64,000 nucleotides of DNA, from positions 1 to 64,000 of the forward strand of contig JAAEAF010002690.1 in NCBI GenBank assembly GCA_011037195.1, in the 5' to 3' direction. Both the position numbers and the translations under genes were made by a program. Within the stretch, counting starts at the first letter, position 1, and each line of letters starts with the position of its first letter. Positions 40,030 to 52,960 of this stretch are shown here, in pieces. This DNA comes from Triatoma infestans. Taxonomy: Eukaryota; Arthropoda; Insecta; Hemiptera; Reduviidae. A model generated the notes under the pieces. That model was not told the origin of the DNA and made no database searches. It was given only the letters and a program-made list of their open reading frames with translations.

Positions 40030-40570
40030 AAGTTTTTGAGTTTTGGTAAAATGGCACACCTGGTTTACTGATTTTCTTTAAATTTGGAATTCTATCCACG
40101 ATTCTAATGTATAATAATATTCTATCAGTAGAAGAAGCATAATTTGGACTGAAGTGGTACTTTAGAAGAAAGTATAAACGCTACTGTTCTTCCAAAATTC
40201 TAAAAAATAAATTATAATGGGAAAATGCTTGAAATAAAAGTGTTAGATATTTATGTAAGTAGTGAGTATTCGAAGCTTAAAAAAAATAGTTGGATCCGTA
40301 TTCGAGGAAATTGTGAAAAACTGGGAGAAGAGAAATTCAGTACAGCTGCACTTCCGGTTGAGGATTTTGTCTGAACCCTTCGAGCCAGATGTGATAATTG
40401 AACCAAAAGGGAATACCGGGTTTGAAGTTCCTGTGATTTTTTAGTTTTGACATAATTTTGTTCATACACACGCACACACACTAAAATATTTCTTTCTTAT
40501 TCAAAGGGACCTCAAAACACATATTTCCGGTGGATACTCGATTTCGAAAGTTTGACACAACCAGAATAAC
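40030..40570 (+). repeat. Copy of (CA)n TIR family, right part
   Basis: Modules TTTACTGATTTTCTTTAAA, GCACTTCCGGTTGAGGATT and GGGAATACCGGGTTTGAAG are followed by a short CA tract (40466-40481) and the terminal block ATATTTCCGGTGGATACTC and GAAAGTTTGACACAA. It ends AACAGAAAGTTAA. Confidence 0.65.
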
Positions 40571-42019
40571 AGAAAGTTAATAAATCCACTTCACAATTTT
40601 AAACTAACTAACCGCCTACTTGATCTTTGAAGTGCTAATGATGCACACTGTATCGTAAATATTTAATTACAAAAAAAAAAAATTAAAAATCAAATAATTA
40701 TTTATATAAGAAATAAGTTCAAAATAAAAAAATAATCGCCCAAAAGCTGATAATTAGCACAATATAATTCATTAGCTAGTTGATAGATTTGTAGTATTAT
40801 ACACAGAGATTGGCTACATTGTAGTATTATAGTTAAAGTAAAATAGATATGGCACACCTTTACAGTTAGCACATTAATAATTCTTTATGGGTAAAAGCAT
40901 TGTACTGTTTAGTGGTCTTAGCGGGCCGGAGCCGCTCTTACACACTATTCTCGTTCGATATCTACTCAGATAAGGTAATAAAACAATTTAATTATTATTC
41001 CTCTGATTATATTAGTGAATTTTTCCTTTCAATATTCATTAATTATTATTTTTAACTATAAATAATTAATTAATTAATTGTTATGAAATATTGATATTTC
41101 ATTAAATTAAGATGATTATCACATTTCGTAGATTATTTACAATAAGATTTAATAATATTCTGATGGTAAATAAATTGAAATTCTAATGTTCTGATGATGG
41201 TGTTTATCATAGAAACCTCAACTTGCAATTTTACATTTTTTTCTTTTAAAAGAATCAAGAATTTTACTAAAAATCTATATAAAATGAACTATAAAGAAAA
41301 TGAAAGATAGTTTCTTTGATTACACAATGGTACATTAAGCCTTTAGCGACAACTTTACTCAACATAGCATTATATAACCGTTGTTCACAGTCTCCATCGC
41401 AGAAACTTGGGCAGGCTATGTCTTCCAGATGCTTTCCAGGTGGATTACAAGGATTGTGGGGCAATTCCAATCTCCACTTCCACATGGTGCTCCTTGGGAA
41501 ACGCTCAACATATGTAGGATAATGAGGCGGTTCGGAATTTTAAGATGGTATAACTATTTGGAGTGAAGGAAATGACGTTCAAGAGCAAATGAGGCGTGTT
41601 CAAGGCAGCCTCTTTAGTGGAAATAAAATCTCGTGGTTCTTCATGTTGCCGGGCCACCTCAGCAACAAGTTCTCAAGCTAACCCATTACAGAATATTTCA
41701 ACTAAATATACAGTAAGATCTAGTTCTAGGTCGACTTTGTACTAAGCTATGCCATAAATTTCACAGATATCAAATCAATTCCAACCGTTTCCTGTTGAAA
41801 AACAAAAAAAAGCAAAACAAATTATCCCCCTACCAAATAGACAATCATTTTCATTCAAATATTTACACCTTCAATTTTCGAAACGGATAAATTACCCTGT
41901 TAAAAGATAGTTCTAATTGTGTACAAGACCCAAACTATAAAACTATTTATATGTATAAACGCTATAAATCAGCTTAGCACTAATTTCAAAATTTGAGGGA
42001 ATAAATCAAGTACATGTGT
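40571..42019. other. AT-rich intergenic DNA
   Basis: Overlapping short frames at 41267-41566 on both strands were examined and resemble no family. Nothing else is supported. Confidence 0.5.
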
Positions 42020-42053
42020 ACTAATCCAACATCGTTAACAAAGTTGGATTAGT
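42020..42053. repeat. Perfect 11-bp hairpin
   Basis: ACTAATCCAAC and GTTGGATTAGT flank a 12-base loop. It is isolated, with no gene next to it to regulate. Confidence 0.6.
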
Positions 42054-43254
42054 GCATGATCATCGAGAAGCTTAATAGCACACATACCGTTTAACAGCAG
42101 CCAATTCATGTCACTCCCCCTACTTGTAAAACCCAACCATCGACTCCCACCACATTTTATATATATATATAATACACACACAGATATATATATAAAATAA
42201 AGAAAAAATAAAATAAAATCAATAAAAATAAATAAATCTGAAACCAGAATACATATTATAATAAAAGTATGAATAGTAGTTAATAGTATTTTAATTAGTG
42301 AACAATATTTAATATAAAAAAAATACCTAAACAGTGATTTAAAAGATATAAATTCAATTTTATAACAAAACGATTCAATTTAAGCTTCATAATAAATTAT
42401 TCAATGAGAAACGCTGTGTATTACCTAGTTTGCAGAACGTATTTATACAAATCCTCTCTCAGTCATGCAGGCCTTTCTAATAGACTATTAGCTCTCTCCT
42501 GCTAAATGCTATCATTTCCTAGCCACCTGACTCGAAACTCCTTCAACACGGGACAAAATCCTACAAAGTGGAAATCATCAACTGTTTACAACGGATTTTC
42601 ATGGAAAACTTGGAATGCTCAATCTGTACAGATAAAAAAACCTATTTTTATTTCTAGCACTTTTCCAGAAAAAATTGATTATTGGGAAATCTGCGGAATT
42701 AATGGTAATAAAGTTTGAAATGTCTAATGTGATTTGTTCAATATTGTTGGTGGCGCTGTCTGTTGGACTATAATGTAATCAACCTGCCGGGGGAGGGGTG
42801 TTGTTATGACAAATGAGTCACATTTGAAGTGTAAAGAAAATTCGTCACTTTATATATAGTTAGTGTATTAACAACAGTAAGTGAAAGTCCTGTGATTATT
42901 TCACATCAGATTTTCGTTATTTTTATTTTGTATTTATGTTTTATTGTTTAAATAACTATTTGAGTACAATTTATGGTTAGCCGTAACAATAAACCTTCTT
43001 CAAACTTCTAAATCTCAACAAATTTCTTTTTCCTGTGTTTTTTATTTTTATTTTACTTTATGCAAGTCACAAAAGCCATAAATATTTTTTATATGTCACA
43101 CGGGTAAGCGAGTGGATAAAAAAAGTGAGTTCTTGTGAGTTGCAGGTATTTTTATATCCTTCCAACTCTAGTCAAGGGGCGATAAAGTCTACGCGTTCTA
43201 TTCGATACTATTTCTCCTATATTTTGTAGAGTACACGTATGGTATTTTATCGCT

Positions 43255-43255
<1 letters not shown>
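42054..43255. other. AT-rich intergenic DNA
   Basis: No supported feature. TA/CA microsatellite tracts lie at 42158-42195. Confidence 0.5.
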
Positions 43256-43296
<41 letters not shown>

Positions 43297-43326
43297 CATA
43301 CATACAAATATTTTATATATATATAT
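43256..43326 (+). repeat. (CA)n(TA)n microsatellite
   Basis: About 17 CA units are followed by TATATACATACATAC and a TATATATA tract. Confidence 0.9.
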
Positions 43327-44016
43327 TGCGCCCCGTTCTATTTGTCCGGGAAAGGGGCTTATTTATTTATTCTTTTTTGTTTTTGTTTTTATGCCATAAA
43401 ATGTAAAATACCTACTTTTTATAAATATGTCTACCGCAGTGTTTTTTTGGTTTTTATTTTACAGATGGACACTTGTGTTTCTGTTTTTTATCGATATTCT
43501 TGATGGTAATCCATTTTTTTTTTTTTTTTTTTACAGATATTTCCCTAGGAATTGTGATTTAAAACTATTTCAAGTTTTCTAGGTTCAAGCTTCAAGTGGT
43601 ATTGTAAATACAACATTAATACTTATATTCTATTTACAATTATATTAGTTGTTATGTTTATCTAAATGATTAATAGAAATAAAGAAGGAAACCTATTTTT
43701 TAATTTAATCTTAAATACAAAAAAAAAAAAAAAATCAAAATTCAGTAGTTAATTCAAATGTTATGAATGAATGAAAGAAAGAAACAAAAGTGAGGATCTA
43801 TAGAAATATTTAGTGGCACAAGGCCGTACAGTTTGGAATGTGATTTCGTAAAAGTAACCAGTTCGTCAGTTAGTATCTGAAGATTACATTTGAAAGAAAC
43901 CTCCAATTCTTTAATATTAAAGTAATTCTGTTTATGATTACATGAAAAAATTTAGTCATGTCACATCTTAATTGAAGAATAAGTCCACATTAATAATAAT
44001 AAACGTGTAGTAGTTT
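43327..44016. other. AT-rich intergenic DNA
   Basis: T18 and A16 homopolymers lie near 43515-43532 and 43720-43735. No gene was seen. Confidence 0.5.
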
Positions 44017-44260
44017 AGGGAAAGGATTAGCTCAGTGGTTAGCGCGTTGGACTCAGACGCGGAGGACCCCGGGTTCAATTCCAGTGCTAGCCTTAGATTT
44101 TTTTCTTCCTAGAGCCTCCACAGCTCACTGTTGGTGATGGACAGTGCTGTCTATATAGCGAGAGAACACTGTCCGGAGGCCGGCAGTGCACCGAGAAGGC
44201 TCCGGGCGCCAAAGTTCATAGATGTTGACGGGCAGTAAATTTTAAAAAATAGAATAAACT
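44017..44260 (+). mobile_element. tRNA-derived SINE
   Basis: The head GGATTAGCTCAGTGGTTAGC (A box) and GGGTTCAATTCC (B box) come from a tRNA. The body has ACAGCTCACTGTTGG, GAGAACACTGTCCGGAGGCC and GAGAAGGCTCCGGGCGCC and ends TAGATGTTGACGGGCAG near the A-rich tail. It is a complete-length but mutated copy. Confidence 0.8.
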
Positions 44261-44442
44261 ATTAATAAATAATAATTAAAAAATTATTATAATAATAATT
44301 TTAAAAAAATACAATTAGCACATAACTTAAGAGATGTAAAAAAGAATTGTAGACGGTCTCCAAGAGTTGGTACAAACATAAGCAAATAATATAAGAAAAA
44401 GTGATTAATAGAGATTATATTACTATATAATAGCAGTGTTAG

Positions 44443-44473
<31 letters not shown>

Positions 44474-46559
44474 AATATTAATAAGCCTTTATTTAAACCA
44501 GATACATTCCACATTGATAAAAAAAATAAAAACAATAACATAACTCAAATATAAAATAAAAACAATATTTAACTTCTTTTCGTATCATAACTTGAAATTG
44601 TTGAAATAAAAAAGTAACTTTTGGAAAAAATTAAATACAAATGAACTGAATTTATAAAATTTACAAAACTTAAATAAAAATTAAATTAATTTTGATATTC
44701 ACTATAAGGCATAAGGCCTCTCCCAACCTCAGCTAATACTTTTCTAGAAGAGCTGGAAAAGTATTAGTAATACTGACAATAAAATAATTGAAATACACTT
44801 GAGGTTCCGTGTTGATACCGCGTCAGTGGTTTGCTAGAATCCGACGTTTCGTCCATGTTGCAATGGGCTTCTTCAGGGTCGTTACTCTTAAAAGCTAATA
44901 GAGCAATAAATCTTGGTAGAGAGGGGGCGTGACTCCTTCCACAAAGATCAATAAAATAATTAACAGTGAAAAGTGATAAAAAACTATTCCAAAATTTTGT
45001 GTATAAATTGCAAAATAATAATAATAAAAATAAAGAACATGATAATAAATTAAAACAGAAAAAAATCCTTGAATATATTAGAATCCTTGTAATATATTGT
45101 TATAATGATGGCAGTGCAAAACATGACAAATGACATGAATAAAGTAAAACAACTTCTTGCTAAAAATAATGACATTAATTTATTGAAATGAAAGGATTTC
45201 GCCAATAAGAAATCGGAAGTCTAAAACTCCAAGCTTTTCTAATGAAATTTACAAGTGGATGTCAGCCTAGAAGAGAATAATAGCCGAACAATCTGCGGGG
45301 CGGAAATATTAGAGCATCTCAAGTATTTAATACGAAGCAGACTTAATTTTGGCCATTTTGTCAAAAAATGAAAGATATTCTCCCTACACAGCAGAGATGT
45401 AAATAATACACCTAGAGCATCTTATCTTCCTCATTATTCAAATTTAGTAGTTCACCTCTTAATGTGGAGTATCTCAGTTACAGATTAGGATTAATATTTT
45501 TTACCAAGATTGGCCTCAAATTCTATCTTAACATCGCTCAAAGCCTTGTACACAACGAAAACGTTCAGATACTTAGAATATGTTCATATTAATTAAAATG
45601 TAACGAAAATCTTTATAGTTCATATCAGTCTTTAACATGAAACTACTAACGATCAAATATTTAACATTCCGTTGCTTAATCAGATAAATTAGATAAATTG
45701 GAAATAGGTCACAAAAATCTTATAACCTCACTAGTCGGGAAACCACATTAACAGAAAAGGATCAACCATTAATAAATAAATTATTGCAATAAATTCGATA
45801 TTATTCAATCCATTAATTTACATATGTATGATTCAAGGGTGAAAATTAAATGTACTGGAACACATTCGCCAAATTTAAATTTTCTCGTAATAATATATAA
45901 AAACATAGTGTTCCTGTAGGTCGTTTTTTTTTTGCCCCATTAATCAACGGTGCATTAGCGTGTGAACCGCTGAGACATATGGTCAGCTGATGTTTTACGA
46001 TCCAAAAGGAATTCGACAAAATTATTGAGGCTCTATTTTAATCAATTAATAAATCCATCCGCCTTTCTCTTTTCGCAATTACCATGATCCAAATTGACAA
46101 ATTATCCTAAACGTAGAAATTTGCTTAATAAATACTTAGTTATCGTTGTTCCCTCCACTACTGGAACTATTATATAATTTAAGTAATTTTACAGAGGGAA
46201 GTTCTATTAATAATGTCCTCGCAGTAGACTAAGAAATGTTTATGAAACGATAAAAGTGGTATAGTATGAAGATAATAATCACTTGATTGCAAAAAGTATT
46301 AACAAAAATGCAAAATATTTAATAAATTAAACCACAGCGAAATAACCAATGAAGTGCCTATTCTAGGAAGAGCCTCAGTTCTATTGAAGAAAGTTGGTGA
46401 ACTAGTACTAATTACAATATGAGATTTAAAGTTTTGACCCATGACTAGGAAACCAAAATGGTGATCGCTCGCACCTCTGTTGTTTTAACTTACTGAAGCC
46501 TATCTCTTGCGACTGATGTTAACTGTGATGATTCGCTCTAAAAGCGAATCCCCTAATAT
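44261..46559. other. AT-rich intergenic DNA
   Basis: An (AAT)n run lies at 44450-44478. Near 44835-44885 a CCGACGTTTCGTCC...GGGCTTCTTCAGGG motif recalls the ends of unidentified mobile elements. No gene is supported. Confidence 0.45.
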
Positions 46560-47465
46560 TTTGAATTCATAGTATTTTTTGTAATGGTAACTGGAAATGG
46601 TTGTGACTGGTGAAATGGTGAATAAACAACTGATAAAATTTTCCAAAACTTATATTTTAACAATTTACTGATAAAGAAAAGAAGAGTTTATAAACGGTAG
46701 AGTGACCGAGTGAAGAGTTATGATGTTAGCAGCGTGGTATATGAATGTAGAATGGTAGCATTGGCTGATATGTGTCGCCTGAAGGGTGATGTGTCTAGTT
46801 AGAACTCTTGCTTGTTGTTCTAAAGATGGATAAGCTGGTGGGCTAGGCTTGATGAACTTTTCAAGGTAGATCATGAGACTTGTTAACTCCTTCACGGTGA
46901 TCTGGAGACTGATGTTAAGCCCTGAGAATCCCAGTGTTTTATACCCAGTTTCTCCTAACACTAGACATTTCCTACTTCTAGGAGAGATTCGCTTCCTGAC
47001 GAAGTTGAAGTTCATTCCAATACATTCTAGGGGGCATGACAGAGAAGGTAATGCGTAGTTGACGTCGCTTGGAAGCACAAAGTAGACCCTTCAATAATGG
47101 AATTATTGAGTCCAGCTTTTGTGTGGTGAATTTGATAACTGATTCCATTAGACTTTAATTCATTTATATTCAATAAAACCATAACAAAATATTTGCAATA
47201 AAAATTATTATAAAATTAATAGAGATATTGTGAAAGGTATGAATGTACAATGAACTCCTTTTCTATCAATAGAATGAAGCCCTTGACAGGCTGGGGTTTA
47301 GTATCCTGTAATTGTGATCTGTGTAGTATTAAGTGCCCTTGAATATCGGAGAAGAGAGCGACCAAGACTCATGAATATCAAAAACAAGTTCCTAGAGGAT
47401 GGCTTTACAAGTAGAAAACACAAGAAGCGACAGCGGTTTCTCCTCCTATCGCACGTACATCAATC
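46560..47465 (-). other. Unclassified segment with a 137-codon frame, possibly LTR-like
   Basis: The minus-strand frame 46665-47078 has no recognisable motif. Within it the minus strand carries GGGTATAAAACACTGGG at about 46934-46950, a strong TATA box, and the composition is less AT-rich than its surroundings. This looks more like a promoter-bearing LTR than a protein gene. No second copy was found in the window. Confidence 0.25.
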
Positions 47466-49440
47466 TCTTGCATCATTCAATAACAACTAACTAAATCACT
47501 GACTTAGTTAAATAATATATAATATTAATACCATAATATTTAATAGTTGAGAATACATGCTAATAATTAATAATTTATTTGGAATATTGTAATCAACATT
47601 TATATTAATATAACTTTTGATACATTTCATTAATATCATTAAAAATTTAAATATATTAACATTTATATAATGCCTCCAAATATTTTAATAAAGAAAAAAT
47701 TGGTTTCTATATAATAGAAAACACTTTGCTTCGTTGAAAACGTCTTTTACAATTATTGCATTTTCATCTTTTTCTATTATCACGTAATCAAATATGGAAT
47801 TGTACTTTTTGGATCAGTCAAGTATATTTGTAGTGTAAGCCTCGGTGATAAAAAAAAATTAATGATTTTTCATATTATTCTCTTCGCAAATATTAATCAG
47901 CTCCTTACCACTTTCATTTTGCACCTCTTCTCTCTGTATCTCTGCACCTCTCCTCTCTTGCCAATTACATCGGAAATTGCTAGAACCTGTCTCCCATCCA
48001 TAAGACTATATTCCTTCAGGGAAACTTATCCTTGACTGATTGCATTTCATTCCGTTTCTTCCTGCTCTAAGCCGAGAAGGCAAAAGTGATAAAGACATAA
48101 ACAACAAAAGTGAGAGCATTCCTCTAGAAAAAAGAAGTTACCATGGAGACTAAAATGAAGCTCTAACGTTCCCTAGTGAAGAATGTGGTCTTCTCTGGAT
48201 GCGAAACATGAGAATTGTTTAAAAATGAATAAGGATTTATAAAGAATAAGGAAAGAATAAAAAGATGCATATATCTTTGGTGTACTTTCTCAAGACCTGC
48301 TAAGGAGTCCTCTGAAAAGGGGAACTCGTCTAATTCTCCTAGAGCTCCTAGAAGGTGTCTTTAAAATGTCGAAAAAATAAACTTTTTTTTTAAAGCTAAA
48401 AAGTTTATTCTTAGGCTTCTGTCAACCATCATTTTTTGCTTATTTCATATTAAAAGAAGTTTGTTTTTCGCTCATAACTAAAACTGACTGCACGAAGAAA
48501 AAAAAACAGACATTACTTTTCTTTATTTTATGGAAGAATTTAGAGATGATTTACTGACTCCCAACGATTCATAATGCTGTCAGTTATTTCTTGGACATTT
48601 TAAAACTACTTGCAACATTTATTTATTTATTAAGGACCTAGAATTACTATTTTATCGTGTACTATAGCTTGGATAGATCCTTTATTGCTGGCAATGGACA
48701 AAATTGATCTAAAACCAATATTCTTGAACGTTGTCTCATTTGAACATGTGTTCTAAAAACAAAAAATTACTAACAATAGTTAGGCTCAAGCTTACAAACG
48801 GAAATTATAGACTTACGAATAGAACAACGGAACCAATTTTCTTATAGATTTTTGCAAAAAAAACAAAAACCAAATTACTGGCCACAAGCAATAGTGAAAG
48901 GGAACAAACTAGCTTACATAACGGTATTTTTTAGTATAGTAAGTATAATCACAATTGTCAATTATTTCAGTGTTCGTGTTTTGAGTGCTGTTTCAGCGAG
49001 GGACAATCTCCTTTAACTATGATATAGAATCAAACTAGTTATTGTGTAATAATCATAATACTAGAGTTATTGTTTAACATTATTATTTTGTTTTAGTTTT
49101 AGTTTTTTTTTTGTTTTTTTTTTTAAGAGCTAGAAAAGGTAAAATAGAATATCTAGTTAAAAAATCTGGTTTTAAAACAAACGACATTCCCCACAAAAAT
49201 TGGTTGGAAAAATGCTTAAAATGATACTGCTATACATACATATTTGTCTGTATATGTGAAATAAAATGTGAAAGTTGAAAAAAAAAAAACAAAAAAAAAA
49301 ACGTAAATTCGTATTTTTAGATAATAGATTTTGAGTCATAATCTCCGTAAATGATCAAATTAGGATCAAAACTTAACCCAATATAATGTTTCAGATTCCT
49401 GGAATTTTCTGGCTATATTTTGTTCTTCTCCCTCACATAC
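47466..49440. other. AT-rich intergenic DNA
   Basis: Nothing supported. T-rich runs lie near 49100-49125 and A-rich near 49277-49302. Confidence 0.5.
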
Positions 49441-49448
49441 CTTTCTCT

Positions 49449-49451
49449 TCC

Positions 49452-49512
<61 letters not shown>

Positions 49513-49516
49513 CAAC
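49449..49516 (+). repeat. (CT)n(CA)n compound microsatellite
   Basis: A TCTCTC tract followed by CACACA with single interruptions. The open frame across it (49386-49625) is an artefact of the repeat. Confidence 0.9.
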
Positions 49517-49547
49517 AGACATAAATATTGATCAATTACTAACTTTC

Positions 49548-49933
49548 TCTTACTCTGTAAGAAGGGAATATTGGGATCGTGTCAAGTTTTCGAAACTCAG
49601 TTATCACGAAATATACATGTTGTGAGATTCCCTGGGTACGAAAAAAGTCTTTTTAACGAATAGTCTGTGAGTGTGCGAACAAAATATCTCAAAAACAAAA
49701 AAAAAATCGCAAGAAGTTCAAATTTTATATTGCGATTTGGTACCATCAGCGCATTGGACAATAAAGTTCCATCTATCGAGACAGCGCCACATTACTGGTT
49801 AATTTTTTATTTTAGTTTTCGTGACTAAAAATCACGATTTTGTTTCTGACTAAAAAGATCTCAAAATATATAATTCCGATAAATTATGAAAATTTGATTG
49901 GATCGTTTCTCTTGCAGTAAAGAGAAAGTATTA
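49548..49933. mobile_element. Short MITE of the (CA)n TIR family
   Basis: The left end CTTTCTCTTACTCTGTAAG with GGATCGTGTCAAGTTTTCG is mirrored at the right by GAAAATTTGATTGGATCG and GCAGTAAAGAGAAAG. At about 386 bp it is the clearest short example of inverted ends in this family. The interior keeps a CGATTTGGTACCATC stretch and has no coding capacity. Confidence 0.6.
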
Positions 49934-50121
49934 TATTATAAATTTATTTATAGAGTATTATGATAAATATTAGCTATTATATTGTATACGAGTATATAAT
50001 ATATGGACAGTGATAAAATAGAATATTCTGAAAGTTCAGTGATCAGTGAAATTAGAAAGTGTAATATGATGGACCGATTTACTACATACACTCTCCCGAT
50101 CTTATAAAGAACTGAGGCACC

Positions 50122-50155
50122 CCACACACACACACACACACACATGTATATATAA
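50122..50155 (+). repeat. (CA)n microsatellite
   Basis: About 11 CA units followed by TGTATATATA. Confidence 0.85.
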
Positions 50156-50369
50156 CAGCTCATCATCACATCAATTTCACATACAATAATTTGTTAAAGC
50201 AATTTTCCAACACATTCTGCCAATGAATTATATCTTCTATAACGTATATATACTTTATCTAAAGAATAATCTTCTAAGAAGCCACTTATTTATTTATTTA
50301 AAGCAGGAATAAGCTTAAAAAAAATTGCAATCAACAATCCTTATCTGGAAGCCATTCCATTCCGCTCAT

Positions 50370-50760
50370 TATAAATTTCGAAATTGAGATTTTACCGGAA
50401 ACACATGTTTTGAGGTCCCCTGAGTACGAGAAAATAGTTTTTAGCGCATATTCGGATGTGTATGTGTAGCCATATCTCAAAAAAAAAAAATCGCAGGGGA
50501 AGCTCAATCTTGGTATTCCCGTTAGATACTATCGCATCTGACACAAGGTTTCGGGTAAAATCCATCAACGGAGATGCCAACTTTACTTCGAATATTATCT
50601 ATACACTTTTGTTTCAAACATTTTACCGCAAAAATTGATTTTTGGAGGGTTCTGGGTGGAGTGGGGGAATAGTAGCGGTAAGCTTTGTCTATAAAGTACC
50701 AATTTCTAAACCCTACTCCTGCAGGAGAAATATTACCCATAATTATACATTTTCTTAAGG
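50370..50760. repeat. Left-part fragment of (CA)n TIR family
   Basis: TTTTGAGGTCCCCTGAGTAC and ATCTCAAAAAAAAAAAATCG are the inverse of the family right end. Beyond lie TTGTTTCAAACATTTTACCG and other module pieces. No opposite end was found. Confidence 0.5.
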
Positions 50761-51040
50761 TCATCATCATGAATAGAACCCAGTTCCGCGAGGGAGTAGC
50801 ATCCGAGTTTCGTATTCAACAAATCTAGTTTTTTGTCTTTTGTACACAAACTACACCAGTTTAACGTATCGAGTTGTTTCAACACAAATTCATTCATGAA
50901 CAAGAGAAATCAATATTAAAATATCTCTGATGCTTTCTCTGCGAACCAGCCACAACGATTAAAATATAATAATTATTACTTAAAAAATTCATTTTATTTT
51001 CCCTACCTCTCATTTCATTTCATTAACTAATAGAACAAGA

Positions 51041-51285
51041 GGGAAGGGATTAGCTCAGTGGTAGCGCGCTGGACTAGCAACGCGGAGATCACGGGTTCGA
51101 ATCCAGCCGTGCTACTCTTAGATTTTCTCTTCCTAGAAGCCCGTACAGCTCACTGTCCGGTGGTGGACAGTGTTGTCTGTAACGGGAGAACACTGTCCGG
51201 AGGCCGGCAGTGCAGTGAGAGGGCTCCGGGCGCAAATGACCTCAGATGTTGAGACGCCTTAAATTAAGAAAAAAAAAAAAAAAAA
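51041..51285 (+). mobile_element. Full-length tRNA-derived SINE with target duplication
   Basis: The head has an A box TAGCTCAGTGGTAGCGCG and a B box GGGTTCGAATCC. The anticodon loop can be read CTAGCAA (AGC, Ala), which makes a tRNA-Ala-like origin possible. The body (CTTCCTAGAAGCC to AGATGTTGAGACGCC) ends in a poly(A) tail. TAGAACAAGA stands on both sides (51031-51040 and 51286-51295), a target duplication of at least 10 bp. The youngest and best-preserved of five copies here. Confidence 0.9.
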
Positions 51286-51458
51286 TAGAACAAGATATAT
51301 GGATAATGATTTTTGGAAAAGTCTTGGATTGATTGCGTGCTAAATTTAAGCAAAATGAGCTAAATGGTTGTACGTATTTCTCTGGTTTTACGCTAATTGG
51401 TAATCGGTTGTTAAAAAGAAATTCCTTTTTAAGGGATGGCCTACTAGTTTGGGGGCTC

Positions 51459-51484
51459 TGTGTGTGTGTGTGTGTGTGTATGTA
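51459..51484 (+). repeat. (GT)n microsatellite
   Basis: About ten GT units. Confidence 0.85.
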
Positions 51485-51899
51485 AGAGTTGTTTTCTTTT
51501 TCGCAACTCTCTGAAAACTGCTAATCGAGTTTCTTAATATATAAATATATATACAATACAATATATATATAAAATACCAGTCTCTGCCTATTTAAATATT
51601 TGTAATATTTTTCCGGCATGATTATCTTTTCAGGGTTATCTTTGAGAAACTGCGTACTTCTTTACATCTTTACATCCTATTTCTTATTCTTTCACCTTTA
51701 CATTCTTACATCTTTACTGTTTCCATCAACTATATAATATCATTAAGAGAATTTTTTTTTTTGTAATGAACCTATTGGCCTATGACTCGATGATCAAATA
51801 TATAAATCCAAACAACTAAGTTTGTTATCACTCACTGAGGTCCATTCATCTTGCCAATCTTGACGAATTTTCCTTTTAACCATCCGGCAGGATATGTAC

Positions 51900-52490
51900 A
51901 CTTGGGTGCTTCGAATAGATTTGTTCTATAGAGTATAAGGAGCTCATTGAGTCTGAACATTTTGCTATGTGCCCCTCAATTCCTCCGACAATAGTCGGTG
52001 CCACGTGAATTGCATACAGTTCTACTTGGTATACGCAATACGCTACTTAAAGACGGCAACCTGAACTTGTAGATTCTGTCACAGATTACAACAGAAGCCC
52101 CACAGCCTTGTAGATTCTTTGACCCGTCAGTGAAAACAACACATGTGGGTTTCATTCGATCCATAAGTTCTAGGTAATACTGTTCATAAATGGACACTGA
52201 GGTTGAATCCTTAGGATATTTAAGTAGAGATGAACCAACTATTATAGGGGGAATTTATCCAGTGGGCTATCGTATTCTGGTGGAGATAAAACATTGTAGG
52301 CATAGAAATGTTCTTTTCTGTAATTACGTCTTTGCATCTTAGGCCGAATGGTCTGGTTGCGCGTATCTTTCTATCATACAGTTGTTCCAGCGGGAGGCTA
52401 CTGATTGTTCTGTAGCAAGGACTCGATGTTTTACTGAGTAGTTGAATATATAGAGAACCGGGGTTCAAAGAGAATCTTAAATGCAACAAA
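51900..52490 (-). pseudogene. Jockey/R1-like non-LTR ORF2 fragment with RNase H start
   Basis: On the minus strand, 52220-52489 gives SLPLEQLYDRKIRATRPFGL, the segment after the RT thumb. 51976-52197 gives CVVFTDGSKNLQGCGASVVI, the first catalytic motif of RNase H, with later Glu and Asp regions broken. The order RT tail then RNase H fits R1/Jockey/I-type elements. Stops and frameshifts separate the parts. Confidence 0.6.
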
Positions 52491-52960
52491 TTTAAAATAA
52501 AAAAGTAGTTTTCAAAAGATTTAAAATAAACAACAGCATTTATTTTTATAAAGTATTTTCATTGTTATAAAATAAAACAACTTTGTTAAATTTATAACAA
52601 AAGTGTTACTATTTAACAGCATTAAATGTAACAATGTTGAGAGAGAGAGAAAAAAAGATAAGGACTTTGTAATAGATAAGTGAATTCTTTACATTTAACG
52701 TTAAAAGAGTAACAACCAAGTAAAGGAGAACAATTAAGATCTGTGTTCACAATTACTGAGCACTACTACTGGTCTGAGACTGCATTCTTGTTTATAACTA
52801 GTGTGTTTGTATATATATGTATGTGTGTGTTTTGTTTTTTATTTTGTACATTCAATTAAGTAAATTAATCTTGAACATTATTTCTAGATAATGGAAACAA
52901 TCTATTGATATACTACATTATTCATTACTTAATTTTCATTTAAACAACGTATAATATTTT
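52491..52960. other. AT-rich intergenic DNA
   Basis: No supported feature. Confidence 0.55.

Noticed and set aside
44021..44095. Functional tRNA gene
   Set aside because: The tRNA-like part continues into a shared SINE body and the anticodon arm does not fold properly.
46665..47078. 137-codon minus-strand frame as a host gene
   Set aside because: No motif, and a strong TATA box lies within the frame; kept only as an unclassified segment.
49386..49625. 79-codon frame with Ser-Leu and Thr-His repeats
   Set aside because: Translation of a CT/CA microsatellite.
51043..51115. Functional tRNA-Ala gene
   Set aside because: It is the head of a SINE with a poly(A) tail and a target duplication.
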